40,428 nucleotides of DNA from an uncultured Clostridia bacterium (lineage in GTDB: Bacteria > Bacillota > Clostridia > Christensenellales > CAG-917), in the NCBI GenBank assembly GCA_944360115.1, contig CALVTH010000014.1, positions 1 through 40,428 on the forward strand, read 5' to 3'. Positions within the stretch are counted from its first letter, which is position 1, and every line of letters begins with the position of its first letter. This document shows, piece by piece, positions 14,848 to 23,624 of the stretch. The translations under genes were made by a program, and so were the position numbers. Under the pieces are notes generated by a model. It searched no databases, was not told the DNA's origin, and was given only the letters and a program-made list of their open reading frames with translations.

Positions 14848-17145
14848 TCAGTCAAGCCCTTTCCACAACGACTTGTAAGCCTTTTCGTTGTAGGTTATGT
14901 TTCCGTAATTCGCCACGCCGAAGTCGTTGACGGTCTTTTCGTACAGCGTGGATTTCTTGCCCGTGAGGATACCGTCCTCTATGGACTGCTCCACGGTGAC
15001 GCAGTCGGCAAGGTCGGCGGCGTGAGTGACGACATAATTCATCGGCAGCACTCCGTCCACAAAGGCGGAAGCGCCGATTTTTTCTTCGTCGTAGGTGTCG
15101 GTCTCCTCGTCGTAGGTGACGGTGTAGGAGCCCCAGCCCGTCGTGTCGTAAGGCACATAACTTGCGACGAGGACGAATATGCCCGCATACGCCGAGGACG
15201 CGTCGACGGCGGTTTCCGCGCCGATGAAGTTGTCGCCGTAGACATAGAAGTTGTCGAGCGTTGCGCCGTCGCCCGCGATGCGCTCGTAAGAGCCGCCGCC
15301 GTTGTCAATGAGGGCGCGCGCCTGCTCGGTGAAGCTGTCGATATAGCCCGACTCCTCACCCTCGGGGGTGACTACATAGCCGAGACCGTTGTTGTTGGAA
15401 TCGGAAGAGACGCTGCCGCTGTCGTCGCCGACGAGATACAGCCACGCCGTGGCGACTTCGCGCATCCAGTACAGTCCCTGCACATGGGTTATGTCTCTGC
15501 TTTTGACGGCGTCCGTGACCTGACCGAAGCTGTAGTAAATCTGTTCGATTATGCCGTCGGTGCCGTTGGTTGCGGCAATCTTGTCGGGCAGATAGGCGAC
15601 CTCGGGGCACATAGAAACATTGTAGACGACGCCCCATTCTCCGTCGGTCTGTTTGAACTCGACAATCTGTTTGAGCCCCTTGCTGCCCTCGACTTCCGTC
15701 ACCGTCTCGTGGTCGCAATTCTCGTCCTTGCACTCGTAGGTGGAGTCGTAGTCGGGATTGCTGACATACACTTCAAGCGCGGCGAGTTTGGCGTCGCGCA
15801 CGCTTCTGACATAATCCTCGCTGACGGTGCCGTCGGCGATGAGCGCGGTGAGTTCCTCGACATCTTCCTCGGGCATCTTGAGCAGGATATTGAGCACGAA
15901 GCCGTAGCCTTCGGCCTTGTGGTAGTAGGTGGTGGACAGAGAGGAGGACAACGCGGACTGGTAGGTCGAACCGTCCACGAAGGTCTCTTTGTTCTGCGCG
16001 ACGAGCGCGGCGAACCTGGCCTCGACTTCGGCGGCGGTGACGGTTGCTCCGTCGCCTATTCTGCCGTCGCCTATCATTCTTTCGAGACGGGTGACGAGCA
16101 GACTCTCGTACTCGGCGGTGAGATAGTAGTCATAGCCGAGATAACCGGAAGCCAGATTATCCTGAAGTTGTTTGACGGCGTCGTCGAGATAATCGTCGAG
16201 GGCTTTCTTGTAATCCTCGTCGGAGTAATCGGCAAGGATTTCGGGCTCCGCGGTGCGGTCGTAGACGAGCGCCCTGTAATCGGCGTTGAACGAACCGTCG
16301 GCGAGGAAGAATCTCACCGCGGGTTCGGCGCCCTCGGGCAGGTCGGCGTCGGCGTCGTAATCCTTATCCTCGTCCTCTTCGGCTTCGGGGCGCTCCGTCC
16401 TGGGCGCGGTGTATTTCTCCCAGTGCGCGTAAAGCGTGGTGGTGGAATCGACCGCGGAAGTGAAATCCCACTCCGTGCCCTTGTTGCCCTTGGCGGTGAA
16501 CCAGCCGAGGAAAGTGTAACCGTCCTTGGTGGGCTCTTCGGGCTCGAAAGCCTTGGTGCCCTTCTTTATGCTCTGACGCTCGACATCGCTGCCGCCGTCG
16601 GTGTCGAAATACACGCGGACGGCGTCGTCGCCCGTGTATTCCTCGTATTTTTCTTCGGTGTCGGTCTCCTCGTCGCCGCTGTTGTAGTCGGCTTCGGTGA
16701 TGAGACTTTCGAGCGCGCTGGACAGCGCGGCAAGCATATCTTCGTTGACATTCTCGACGGCGCGGTTGAGTTCGCTGCCGCTGAGAAGTTCGTAGACGGG
16801 GATGTCCGCGGCGTGACGGCTGTCGCCGTTGGCTTTGACGATTTCGTCCTTGGCGAACAGCACGAGGAGTTTGTTCTGCGCGAGCGACCTGAGAATGGTG
16901 TTGGCGGCTTCCTCGTAACTGAGACCGTAGTAGGCGTTGTAGAGATAGGCGTAATTGTTGAACGAAACGGTGAGCTCCGCCTTGGTGATGTTCGCGGTCT
17001 GTCCGTTGTAACTGACCGTGGCAACGACCTGCGCGGCGTCGCGGTCCTCTGCCTTGACGAAAATTCTGTCGCAGCCGGCGAGCACGCCGACGACGACGGA
17101 AACGAGCAGGACAAGTGCGAGTAAGATTGTAAGTCTGCGCTTCAT
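14848..17145 (-). CDS. Large lipoprotein with SurA/PrsA-like N-domain and one InlB-type repeat
   Basis: A 765-residue exported lipoprotein: lysine/arginine start, hydrophobic stretch and lipobox LAGC with Cys25. Residues 38-105 (VATVSYNGQTANITKAELTV, then the AANTILRSLAQNKLLVLFAKDEIV stretch) resemble the N-terminal chaperone domain of SurA/PrsA foldases. Residues 177-243 form a Listeria-Bacteroides (Flg_new) repeat ending in LGWFTAKG and TTTLYAHWEKY, inserted within the protein. No parvulin isomerase motif follows. The rest is acidic, mostly helical by eye, with a Cys/His cluster (YECKDENCDHE) around residue 475. It is probably a surface or extracytoplasmic folding or adhesion factor; the function is not established. 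ATG 17145 has GGAG five bases before it. Confidence 0.85.
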   Translation of the reverse strand: MKRRLTILLALVLLVSVVVGVLAGCDRIFVKAEDRDAAQVVATVSYNGQTANITKAELTVSFNNYAYLYNAYYGLSYEEAANTILRSLAQNKLLVLFAKDEIVKANGDSRHAADIPVYELLSGSELNRAVENVNEDMLAALSSALESLITEADYNSGDEETDTEEKYEEYTGDDAVRVYFDTDGGSDVERQSIKKGTKAFEPEEPTKDGYTFLGWFTAKGNKGTEWDFTSAVDSTTTLYAHWEKYTAPRTERPEAEEDEDKDYDADADLPEGAEPAVRFFLADGSFNADYRALVYDRTAEPEILADYSDEDYKKALDDYLDDAVKQLQDNLASGYLGYDYYLTAEYESLLVTRLERMIGDGRIGDGATVTAAEVEARFAALVAQNKETFVDGSTYQSALSSSLSTTYYHKAEGYGFVLNILLKMPEEDVEELTALIADGTVSEDYVRSVRDAKLAALEVYVSNPDYDSTYECKDENCDHETVTEVEGSKGLKQIVEFKQTDGEWGVVYNVSMCPEVAYLPDKIAATNGTDGIIEQIYYSFGQVTDAVKSRDITHVQGLYWMREVATAWLYLVGDDSGSVSSDSNNNGLGYVVTPEGEESGYIDSFTEQARALIDNGGGSYERIAGDGATLDNFYVYGDNFIGAETAVDASSAYAGIFVLVASYVPYDTTGWGSYTVTYDEETDTYDEEKIGASAFVDGVLPMNYVVTHAADLADCVTVEQSIEDGILTGKKSTLYEKTVNDFGVANYGNITYNEKAYKSLWKGLD

Positions 17146-17186
17146 ATACACTCCGTTTTGCGGATAATTCGGCATTATTATTGCCC

Positions 17187-17215
17187 ATTATACACGCTCG
17201 CCCCCGCGCCCGCAA
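17187..17215 (-). promoter_or_regulatory. Promoter of the large lipoprotein gene
   Basis: TTGCGG (17215-17210), 17-base spacer, TATAAT (17192-17187), giving a leader of about 35 bases with a ribosome site. The rest of the interval to the mfd stop (17216-17347) shows no clear terminator or gene. Confidence 0.8.
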
Positions 17216-17347
17216 GCGTTTTCGGGCAGTATGACCGACTTAATCGAAATTTGCTTTGTCCGGATTTCTCCCGCACGCACCTGCCGAAAGAGGCTTTGCT
17301 CCGCGTTTTTTCGCGTTCTGCCCCGCTATTTTGGCGATTTTGCGCGC

Positions 17348-20300
17348 TCAGTCGTCGCCGTGCCCCGCAAGTTCGGAGAAGAACACAATGAGTTTTGACA
17401 ACTTTTCGCGGTTGGAAAGCCCTTTGACATCGAAAATCAGCGCGGGCGGCACCGTGGAGGTCAGCACCATTTCCTTCTGACGCTCGGACACCGCTTTCAT
17501 GACGGCCTCGTCGCGGAACACCTCGGCGTCGCGGAAACTGACCCCCGCGCCGCTTCGCGTGATGGTGACCTTGCCCACATCGAACCCCGCCGCGAGATTC
17601 TTGAGCAGGGATATGTCTATGAGGTTGGCGAGCGGCTCCTTCACCTCGCCGTACACCTCGGTGAGTTCCTCCACCAGTTCGCGCCGCGCGGCGGGAGAAT
17701 CCACCTCGGCAATGCGCTTGTATATCCTCATCTTGTCCCTGCCGCCGACATACTCCGAGGCGATGTAGGCGGGCACATCCACCTTCATATCCACCTCTTT
17801 GCGCTCGGCGGGGCGTTTGCCCGTGCGCAGTTCTTCCACGGCTTCGTTGAGCAGTTCGATGTACATCTCGTAGCCCACTTTCTCGATGTGCCCGTGTTGT
17901 TCCGCCCCGAGCAGGTTGCCCGCGCCCCTTATGGAAAGATCGCTGAGCGCAACGCGGAATCCGCTGCCCAGTTCGGTGTTCTCAAGCAGCACGCGCAACC
18001 GCTTTTCGGCGGTTTCGGTCACGCCGCCGTGCGACGGCACGGTGAAATAGGCGTGCGCCAGCGCGCCGCGCCGCCCCACTCTGCCGCGCAGTTGATACAA
18101 CTGCGACAGCCCGAACCGACCCGAATCTATGACGATGAGCGTGTTGGCGTCGGGCAGGTCTATGCCGTTCTCGATTATGGTGGTGGCAATCAGCACATCG
18201 TACTGCTTTTCGTAAAACGCCGCTATGCGCTTCTCCAGTTCGTGCGGAGCCATCTGACCGTGCGCCGTGATTATGCGCACCTCTTCGGGAAGTATGCGTT
18301 TGAGCGCGGCGGCATAGTTGTCCAGCGCGGCTATGTCGTTGAGCAACACGAGAGTCTGCCCGTCTCTGCCGCACTCGCGCTCGATTGCGTCCGCCGCAAG
18401 GGCGTCGGAGTACGGTATGACATAGGTCTGCACGGGCAATCTGCCCTTGGGAGCGGTCTCCAGCAGGGATATGTCGCGCACCCCGGAAAGCGCCATGTTG
18501 AGGGTGCGCGGAATGGGCGTCGCCGAAAGCGTGAGCACATTGACGAGCGGATAGCGTTGCTTGAGCGTCTCCTTGTGATTGACGCCGAACCGCTGTTCCT
18601 CGTCAAGCACCAGCAGGCCGAGGTCCTTGAAAACGGTGTCCTTGGACAGCACCTTGTGCGTGGCGATGACGAAAAGCAGACTGCCGTCGGCAAGCGCCCT
18701 GACGGTCTCGGCGTTCTGTTCCGTCGATTGCAGTCGGGTCAGCAACCCGCACTTTATCCCGAAAGGCGCAAGGCGCGCCGAAAGGTTTTCGTAATGCTGA
18801 CGGGCGAGAATGGTGGTGGGGGCGAGCAACACGGACTGCTTGCCGTCGAGCGCCGTCTTGAACATCGCGCGGAAGGCGACCTCGGTCTTGCCGAAACCGA
18901 CATCGCCGACCACCACCCTGTCCATGATCTTGCCGCTCTCCATATCCTGTTTGACGGCGGCAATCGCCTTCAGCTGGTCGTCAGTCTCCTCGTATTCGAA
19001 AGCGTCCTCGAACTCCTTCTGCCACACCGTGTCGGGAGAATAGGCAAAGCCCTTCTGTTTCTCGCGGACGGCGTACAGCTGCAACAAATCGAAGGCGAGC
19101 TTCTTGACGGACTTCCGCACCTTCTCCTTCTCGCGGGCGAACTCCTTGCCGCCCAGTTTGCTGAGCCGCGGATTCTCCTCGCCGACGAATTTCTGCAGAT
19201 TGTCCGTCTGGTCGGCGGCGACATAAAGGGTGTCTCCGTCGCGGTAGCGGAGCACGATGTATTCCTTGTCGAACTCGCCCGACCTGAGTATCGTCGTGCC
19301 CTCGCAAATTCCTATGCCGTGCACCTTATGCACCACATAATCACCCGCTTTCGGTGCGATAAACTGCGTTTTCGGACGCAATACATCTTCGCCTTTGTGT
19401 TTGCCGACGCACTCCGAAACGCCGATTACGGCGACCTTTTCGGCGGGATATATGACCCCCGCTTCTATCTTGAGCGGGGTGACGAGAATGGCGGCTTCGC
19501 CCTCGCCGTCGTCGGACACCTCGGCATATACGCCCTCGGAATAAAGGCTGTCGCGCAGGGCTTTGGCGCGCTCGCGGTTGCCCGCGCATATCAGCGTTTT
19601 CACGCCGTTCAGCGCAAAGGTCTTGGCGTCCTGCGTGAGCGACTGCGGCGACAGGTAATATTTGGTGACGGGTCGTGTGCGCGGGGTGAGCAGTCTGCCC
19701 GCATCGAAGAGCGGATTGCCCGCGTCGAGCGAACTGAAATATATCTTGCGGCACAGCGTGAAACGCCGCTTTATTTCGTGTTCGGCAATCAGGCACGCCG
19801 AGTGCTCGGGCAGAATTTCGCCCGCTTCCGCCAGCCTCTCCAGTCTGCCGCGGAATTCCTTGCCCACGACGGAAAATTTGTCGGCGACGGACTTCGGCTC
19901 GTCCACCACCACGACGGAGGGACGGTCGGCGGGAAGATAGTCGAACAGCGTTGCGGAATTGTCCCTGGAAAAGGGCGCAAGCCACGCGTACGACGCGGGG
20001 CACACGCCCACGCGCAAGCCGTCCGACAGCAAGGCGGCGACGGCGTTGTCGCGGCGGGGATAGAGGGTCTTGCGCACCCGCTCCGCGTCCGCGGCGGAGA
20101 ACAGGACATCGCCCGCCGGCGGCACGAGCAAACGCTCCTTGTCCTCGACTGCAAGCATTGTCACGGGGTCTATGCGCTTGACGGCGTCCACCGTCTCGTC
20201 GAAAAAGTCTATGCGGTGAGGCTGTCCGCCCGCGGGATAGATGTCCAGTATGTCGCCGCGGAGCGCGAAGTCACCCTCGTCGGCAATCATTTCCTGCCGC

Positions 20301-20794
20301 GAATAGCCCGCGGCGGCGAGCCTGTCCACGGCGGTCGTCGGAGATATCTCGGCGTTTTTCTCGAACAGCACCGCCGCCCCACCGAAAACCTCGGGCGAGG
20401 GGCACAACTGCATGAGCGATTCGGCGCTGACCACCAGGGTATCGGCTTCGCCGAAAAGGAACGCGGCGAGCGCCGCCGCCCTTTCGCGGGAGCGCGCCGC
20501 CGAAAAACCGCGCCTGTACACCAGCACATCGTCGCGGGGTGGGAGCACCGCCACCCTGCCGTCGCAATATCCCGAAAGCCTTGCGGCAAGAGCTTTCGCC
20601 GCCAGCATATCCGCGGTCACGCATATCTTTGCGGCGGGCACGGAAGCGATGAGGTGCGCCTTTGCGCCGTCCGTGACCTTGACCACCCCGAGAGAGTTGA
20701 CTCCGCCCGAGGGCGCGCGGAGACGCCCGAACGACAAAAGTTCGGGGAGTCCTTCGCCGAAGGATGAGATGTCAAGTCTGCGGGGAATACTCAT
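17348..20794 (-). CDS. mfd: Transcription-repair coupling factor Mfd
   Basis: An 1148-residue ATP-dependent DNA translocase that removes RNA polymerase stalled at lesions and recruits UvrA. Order of parts: UvrB-like N-terminal modules, the RNA-polymerase-interacting domain starting near GDYVVHKVHGIG (about residue 485), and the RecG-like motor. The motor has Walker A GDVGFGKTEVA near residue 628, DEEQRFG near 730, SATPIPRTLNMALSG and the LYQLRGRVGR motif VI. The C-terminal D7 domain (KRPAERKEVDMKVD onward) is complete. Length is normal for the family. ATG 20794 follows AAGGA very closely; no better start is visible. It lies 46 bases after pth, the common Firmicutes arrangement. Confidence 0.97.
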   Translation of the reverse strand: MSIPRRLDISSFGEGLPELLSFGRLRAPSGGVNSLGVVKVTDGAKAHLIASVPAAKICVTADMLAAKALAARLSGYCDGRVAVLPPRDDVLVYRRGFSAARSRERAAALAAFLFGEADTLVVSAESLMQLCPSPEVFGGAAVLFEKNAEISPTTAVDRLAAAGYSRQEMIADEGDFALRGDILDIYPAGGQPHRIDFFDETVDAVKRIDPVTMLAVEDKERLLVPPAGDVLFSAADAERVRKTLYPRRDNAVAALLSDGLRVGVCPASYAWLAPFSRDNSATLFDYLPADRPSVVVVDEPKSVADKFSVVGKEFRGRLERLAEAGEILPEHSACLIAEHEIKRRFTLCRKIYFSSLDAGNPLFDAGRLLTPRTRPVTKYYLSPQSLTQDAKTFALNGVKTLICAGNRERAKALRDSLYSEGVYAEVSDDGEGEAAILVTPLKIEAGVIYPAEKVAVIGVSECVGKHKGEDVLRPKTQFIAPKAGDYVVHKVHGIGICEGTTILRSGEFDKEYIVLRYRDGDTLYVAADQTDNLQKFVGEENPRLSKLGGKEFAREKEKVRKSVKKLAFDLLQLYAVREKQKGFAYSPDTVWQKEFEDAFEYEETDDQLKAIAAVKQDMESGKIMDRVVVGDVGFGKTEVAFRAMFKTALDGKQSVLLAPTTILARQHYENLSARLAPFGIKCGLLTRLQSTEQNAETVRALADGSLLFVIATHKVLSKDTVFKDLGLLVLDEEQRFGVNHKETLKQRYPLVNVLTLSATPIPRTLNMALSGVRDISLLETAPKGRLPVQTYVIPYSDALAADAIERECGRDGQTLVLLNDIAALDNYAAALKRILPEEVRIITAHGQMAPHELEKRIAAFYEKQYDVLIATTIIENGIDLPDANTLIVIDSGRFGLSQLYQLRGRVGRRGALAHAYFTVPSHGGVTETAEKRLRVLLENTELGSGFRVALSDLSIRGAGNLLGAEQHGHIEKVGYEMYIELLNEAVEELRTGKRPAERKEVDMKVDVPAYIASEYVGGRDKMRIYKRIAEVDSPAARRELVEELTEVYGEVKEPLANLIDISLLKNLAAGFDVGKVTITRSGAGVSFRDAEVFRDEAVMKAVSERQKEMVLTSTVPPALIFDVKGLSNREKLSKLIVFFSELAGHGDD

Positions 20795-20840
20795 TTTCCT
20801 TGAAGTTCATCGCGCCCGACGCGTCGTGCGCCGCGCATTT

Positions 20841-21422
20841 TCAGCCCTTTTTCCTGTTCAGCCGCTCTTCCACGCGCTGAATATCCGCGCCTCCCACCAG
20901 GTCGATGAGCGCTGCCGCCGCTTCTTCGACGCAATTTTCGATTGCCTTTTTGTCGGCGTAATCTATATGCGACAGCACATAGTCGGCGATGTCCACTTCC
21001 CTGTCGGCAAGCGCGGCGTTCTTTATGCCTATTCTCAGCCGTTTGAACTCGGTCGTGCCGAGCGCGGCGACAATACTGCGCATACCGTTGTGAGTGCCGC
21101 CGGAACCTTCCTCGCGCAGTCTCATTCTGCCCACGGGCAGGTCTGCGTCGTCGTAAACGACTATAAGACGACTTTCGTCGTCGCAGTATTTCCTGACCAG
21201 CTTCCTGACGCTTTCGCCCGACAGATTCATATAAGTCTGGGGCTTTGCCACCACGAACTCCTCGCCGTCCACTTTGCCTTTTGCGGTGACGGCGTCGCAC
21301 TCTTTGCCCGTGAATTTGATTTTTCGGGCGCGCGCCAAAGCGTCCGCAACCATAAAACCGAGGTTGTGGTAGGTGGAACGGTAACGCGTTCCGGGGTTGC
21401 CAAGCCCTACTATGAGATACAT
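20841..21422 (-). CDS. pth: Peptidyl-tRNA hydrolase
   Basis: A 193-residue esterase that releases tRNA from prematurely dropped peptidyl-tRNAs. Family marks: IVGLGNPG at residues 4-11, catalytic His19 in STYHNLGF, KPQTYMNLSG around 60-69, VVYDDADLPVG near 88-98 and GSGGTHNGMRSI near 106-117. The last is a small departure from the usual SAGGHNG, with Thr in place of Gly before the His. ATG 21422 has the strong site GGAGG four bases upstream. The 158 bases between it and the preceding glmU-like gene (21423-21580) are GC-rich with no promoter or terminator that I can see, so the two are probably cotranscribed. Confidence 0.95.
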   Translation of the reverse strand: MYLIVGLGNPGTRYRSTYHNLGFMVADALARARKIKFTGKECDAVTAKGKVDGEEFVVAKPQTYMNLSGESVRKLVRKYCDDESRLIVVYDDADLPVGRMRLREEGSGGTHNGMRSIVAALGTTEFKRLRIGIKNAALADREVDIADYVLSHIDYADKKAIENCVEEAAAALIDLVGGADIQRVEERLNRKKG

Positions 21423-21580
21423 ATTTCCTCCGTGCTTCCGCGCCCGCCCGCGGCGTGCGCTCCGTTCGGTTGACCTCTGTTGCCGTTTGCCGTTTTCGGA
21501 CGGCGGAAGTCGTGGCTTCGGCGTCCGTCAGCCGTTCCCGCGGCGGTGTTCCGTCCTCCGCGCGACAGCGCCGCGCGGGG

Positions 21581-22618
21581 TCACTCGCCCTCTGCGGGGC
21601 GTCTCAGCGGATTGCCTCTTTCCTTGCCTTCCTGCCGCACCCGTCCTATGACGAAAGAACCTGCCGCGGTGTCTCTCGTCACCGTCGTGCCAGCGGCGAC
21701 GAATGTGCCGTCGCCTATGCTCAGCGGCGCGACGAGATTGCTGTTCGCGCCGATGAAACAATCCTCGCCGACGGTCGTCCTGTGTTTGCGCTTGCCGTCG
21801 TAATTGCAGAACACCGTGCCGCAACCGACATTGGTGCGCGCTCCCACCTCGGCGTCGCCGATGTAACTCAGGTGCGCCGATTTCACTCCGTCGTGCAGGA
21901 GCGAGCCCTTGACCTCGACGAAATCGCCGAGCCTGCACCCTTCGCCCACCGTCGCCCCGCGAAGTCTCGCAAAAGGTCCGACGGTGGTGCGCGCCCCCAC
22001 CGAGGACGACACGATGTGCGACATTACTATGTCCGCGCCCTCGCCTATCTCGCTGTCCTCGACATACGCGCCCGCAACCTTGCACCCCGCGCGCAGTACG
22101 GTGCGCCCTCTGAGCGCGCAAAAGGGCAACACGAGCGCGCCGCTCTCCGCTTGCACGGTGTCGTCGGCGACGGTGTTGTCGAAGTCCTCTATGACCGCGC
22201 CCTCCGCGCACAGGCGGAGAAGCACTCTCTCTTTCATTTGATTATACACTATACGGCGGTTTTTTGCACCCTCCGTTTTGACGAAATGCGGCAACTCCAG
22301 CCTGCAATGCGCCTCGGCACAGTCTCCCGCCGCCGCCACCGCGCCCGAGCCTTCCTCGCCCAGTCCCAGCGCGGAAAGGCGCTTGCGCTTCACCGTCTCG
22401 ACGACGCGCCCTATGTCCTCGCCCGTCACGAGCGGCATATCGAGAGGGATGACGATGTCCACCCTGCCCTTTTCGAAGACGCACTCCCCGACAGAGGACA
22501 CCCTCTCGCAATCGAACGCCGCCAGCGAACGCGGCGCGTATTCGCACACTTGCCTGCCGAGCAGCGTTTCGCCCGCCGACGGCGTTTCCACAAACCAGAT
22601 TTTCACTTTTTCCGACAT
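21581..22618 (-). CDS. GlmU-like protein: intact acetyltransferase domain, shortened uridyltransferase domain
   Basis: A 345-residue protein whose C-terminal part is the left-handed beta-helix of GlmU, which acetylates glucosamine-1-phosphate. GPFARLR with the catalytic-site Arg at 220, EVKGSLL with Lys237, the base His249 in SAHLSYIGDAEVG, CNYDG at 271-275 and GTTVTRD are all present. Upstream only a remnant of the nucleotidyltransferase fold remains: VIPLDMPLV (56-64) corresponds to the GDxPL strand and NRRIVYNQMKERVLLR to the linker helix, while the N-terminal GxGTRM nucleotide loop and most of the domain (about 110 residues) are missing. No missing half is found upstream in any frame. ATG 22618 lies six bases after a TATTAT box, without a ribosome site. 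It precedes pth-mfd, as gcaD does in Bacillus. Confidence 0.85.
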   Translation of the reverse strand: MSEKVKIWFVETPSAGETLLGRQVCEYAPRSLAAFDCERVSSVGECVFEKGRVDIVIPLDMPLVTGEDIGRVVETVKRKRLSALGLGEEGSGAVAAAGDCAEAHCRLELPHFVKTEGAKNRRIVYNQMKERVLLRLCAEGAVIEDFDNTVADDTVQAESGALVLPFCALRGRTVLRAGCKVAGAYVEDSEIGEGADIVMSHIVSSSVGARTTVGPFARLRGATVGEGCRLGDFVEVKGSLLHDGVKSAHLSYIGDAEVGARTNVGCGTVFCNYDGKRKHRTTVGEDCFIGANSNLVAPLSIGDGTFVAAGTTVTRDTAAGSFVIGRVRQEGKERGNPLRRPAEGE

Positions 22619-22690
22619 ACCCACATAATATGCCGTCGCCCGTCGGAAATTTACCGCAAATTCCGCGACATAATTTCTGGCTTTCGGAGG

Positions 22691-22720
22691 GGACGGCATT
22701 GTAGCATTTGCCTGCCGTCC
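22691..22720. repeat. Inverted repeat upstream of small membrane protein gene
   Basis: GGACGGCA (22691-22698) and TGCCGTCC (22713-22720), 14 bases apart, lie in the intergenic region between two divergent genes, about 43 bases before the small membrane protein's start codon. It could be an operator or a hairpin in the leader RNA. Confidence 0.5.
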
Positions 22721-22762
22721 GACTGTCCGGTGTCCCCGAAAAAAACAAAAGGAGACACAGCA

Positions 22763-22987
22763 ATGAGCAAGAAGCAAATCGCAATCATCGTCATCACCGT
22801 GCTTTCCGCGGTAATCTCCGCGATAGCCTGCGCGTTCGGTATTCCCTACGAAATCGACGCGACGCAAGTGGAAGAGTTGATTGACGGCACGGAAGCTGCG
22901 TACACCCTTCCCGCCGAGTTGTACGCCGTCCTTCCCGTCGCCGCACGCGCCGCCGTCTCCGAACAGGATACGCAGACGACAGTCTGA
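22763..22987 (+). CDS. Small single-span membrane protein, unknown
   Basis: A 74-residue protein with a basic start (MSKKQ), one hydrophobic helix (about residues 6-26) and an acidic, alanine-rich remainder. It has the strong ribosome site AAGGAGA seven bases before ATG 22763 and a very strong terminator after its stop, so it is a real monocistronic gene. I recognise no family; a small phage-holin or cell-envelope accessory protein would have this shape, but nothing nearby supports either. No clear promoter is visible; an inverted repeat at 22691-22720 lies in the leader or promoter region. Confidence 0.75.
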   Translation: MSKKQIAIIVITVLSAVISAIACAFGIPYEIDATQVEELIDGTEAAYTLPAELYAVLPVAARAAVSEQDTQTTV

Positions 22988-22997
22988 ATCGTACGGC

Positions 22998-23028
22998 AAC
23001 GGCGGGGCAATTTTGCCCCGCCGTTTTT
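22998..23028 (+). terminator. Strong Rho-independent terminator
   Basis: AACGGCGGGGCAA (22998-23010) pairs perfectly with TTGCCCCGCCGTT (23013-23025), followed by TTTT. It ends the small membrane protein transcript, 11 bases after the stop codon. The 100 bases from here to the tadA stop show no other feature. Confidence 0.93.
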
Positions 23029-23128
23029 TCCTGCGCAAGCGGTTCGCGCCCCGCGCCGCGCCGCCGCTTTCGCCGCAATTTGCATTTTGCCGCCGTCAGT
23101 CGTTTCGTCGTGCCTTGCGCGCCGTCCG

Positions 23129-23617
23129 TCATTCCGCAGGCGTTTTCCTTTGTTTTGCCGCCCGCCGTTTCGCCGCGAAGAACTCCGACAACACCGCCGC
23201 ACATTCTTCGCGCAGCACTCCGCCTTCCACCTCTATGTCGTGGTTGAACAGTCCTTTTTCGAAGAGGTTGACCCTGCTGCCCGCCGCGCCGCTCTTTTCG
23301 TCGTAGGCGCCGAAGAACACCTTGCGCACGCGCGACAGTATCATTGCGCCCGCACACATCGGACAGGGCTCGAGAGTGACATAGACATCGCAGTCCTCCA
23401 GCCACCAGTTGCCCACCTTTTCCGCCGCCGCGGCAAGCGCCACCGTCTCGGCGTGACGGAGAGCGTTGTTTTCGCGTTCCTTGCGGTTGCCGCCCTCGGC
23501 GATAATCTCGCCGTCCTTGACCACCACGCATCCGACGGGCACTTCGTCCGCCGCCGCGCACTCCGCGGCAATCGCGAGAGCGCGCCTCATATACTCCGTA
23601 CTCTTTTCCTCCGCCAT
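23129..23617 (-). CDS. tadA: tRNA adenosine deaminase (A34 to inosine)
   Basis: A 162-residue zinc deaminase that converts the wobble adenosine of tRNA-Arg (ACG) to inosine. The catalytic site is HAE at residues 55-57 and PCPMC at 84-88, with the ligands His55, Cys85 and Cys88 and the proton shuttle Glu57. VPVGCVVVKDGEIIAEG and the C-terminal LFNHDIEVEGGVL match the TadA consensus better than guanine or cytosine deaminases. ATG 23617 has AGGAG four bases upstream and is seven bases after rlmH. It is the last gene of the glnS operon. A lysine/arginine tail (AAKRRAAKQRK) ends the protein. Confidence 0.94.
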   Translation of the reverse strand: MAEEKSTEYMRRALAIAAECAAADEVPVGCVVVKDGEIIAEGGNRKERENNALRHAETVALAAAAEKVGNWWLEDCDVYVTLEPCPMCAGAMILSRVRKVFFGAYDEKSGAAGSRVNLFEKGLFNHDIEVEGGVLREECAAVLSEFFAAKRRAAKQRKTPAE

Positions 23618-23624
23618 AATTCTC

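Noticed and set aside
14773..17124. A 783-codon open frame opposite the large lipoprotein
   Set aside because: Its Val/Gly/Asp-rich sequence is the complement of the lipoprotein codons; it has no promoter or ribosome site, and the minus-strand gene has both.
17888..20767. A 959-codon open frame on the plus strand opposite mfd
   Set aside because: It is an antisense shadow of a clear mfd gene, composed of Arg/His/Val-rich sequence with no family motif; long antisense frames are expected in this GC-rich codon usage.
22619..23038. Possible missing N-terminal half of the glmU-like gene
   Set aside because: The upstream in-frame extension is antisense to the small membrane protein and contains no GxGTRM-type loop, so a simple frameshift does not explain the truncation.
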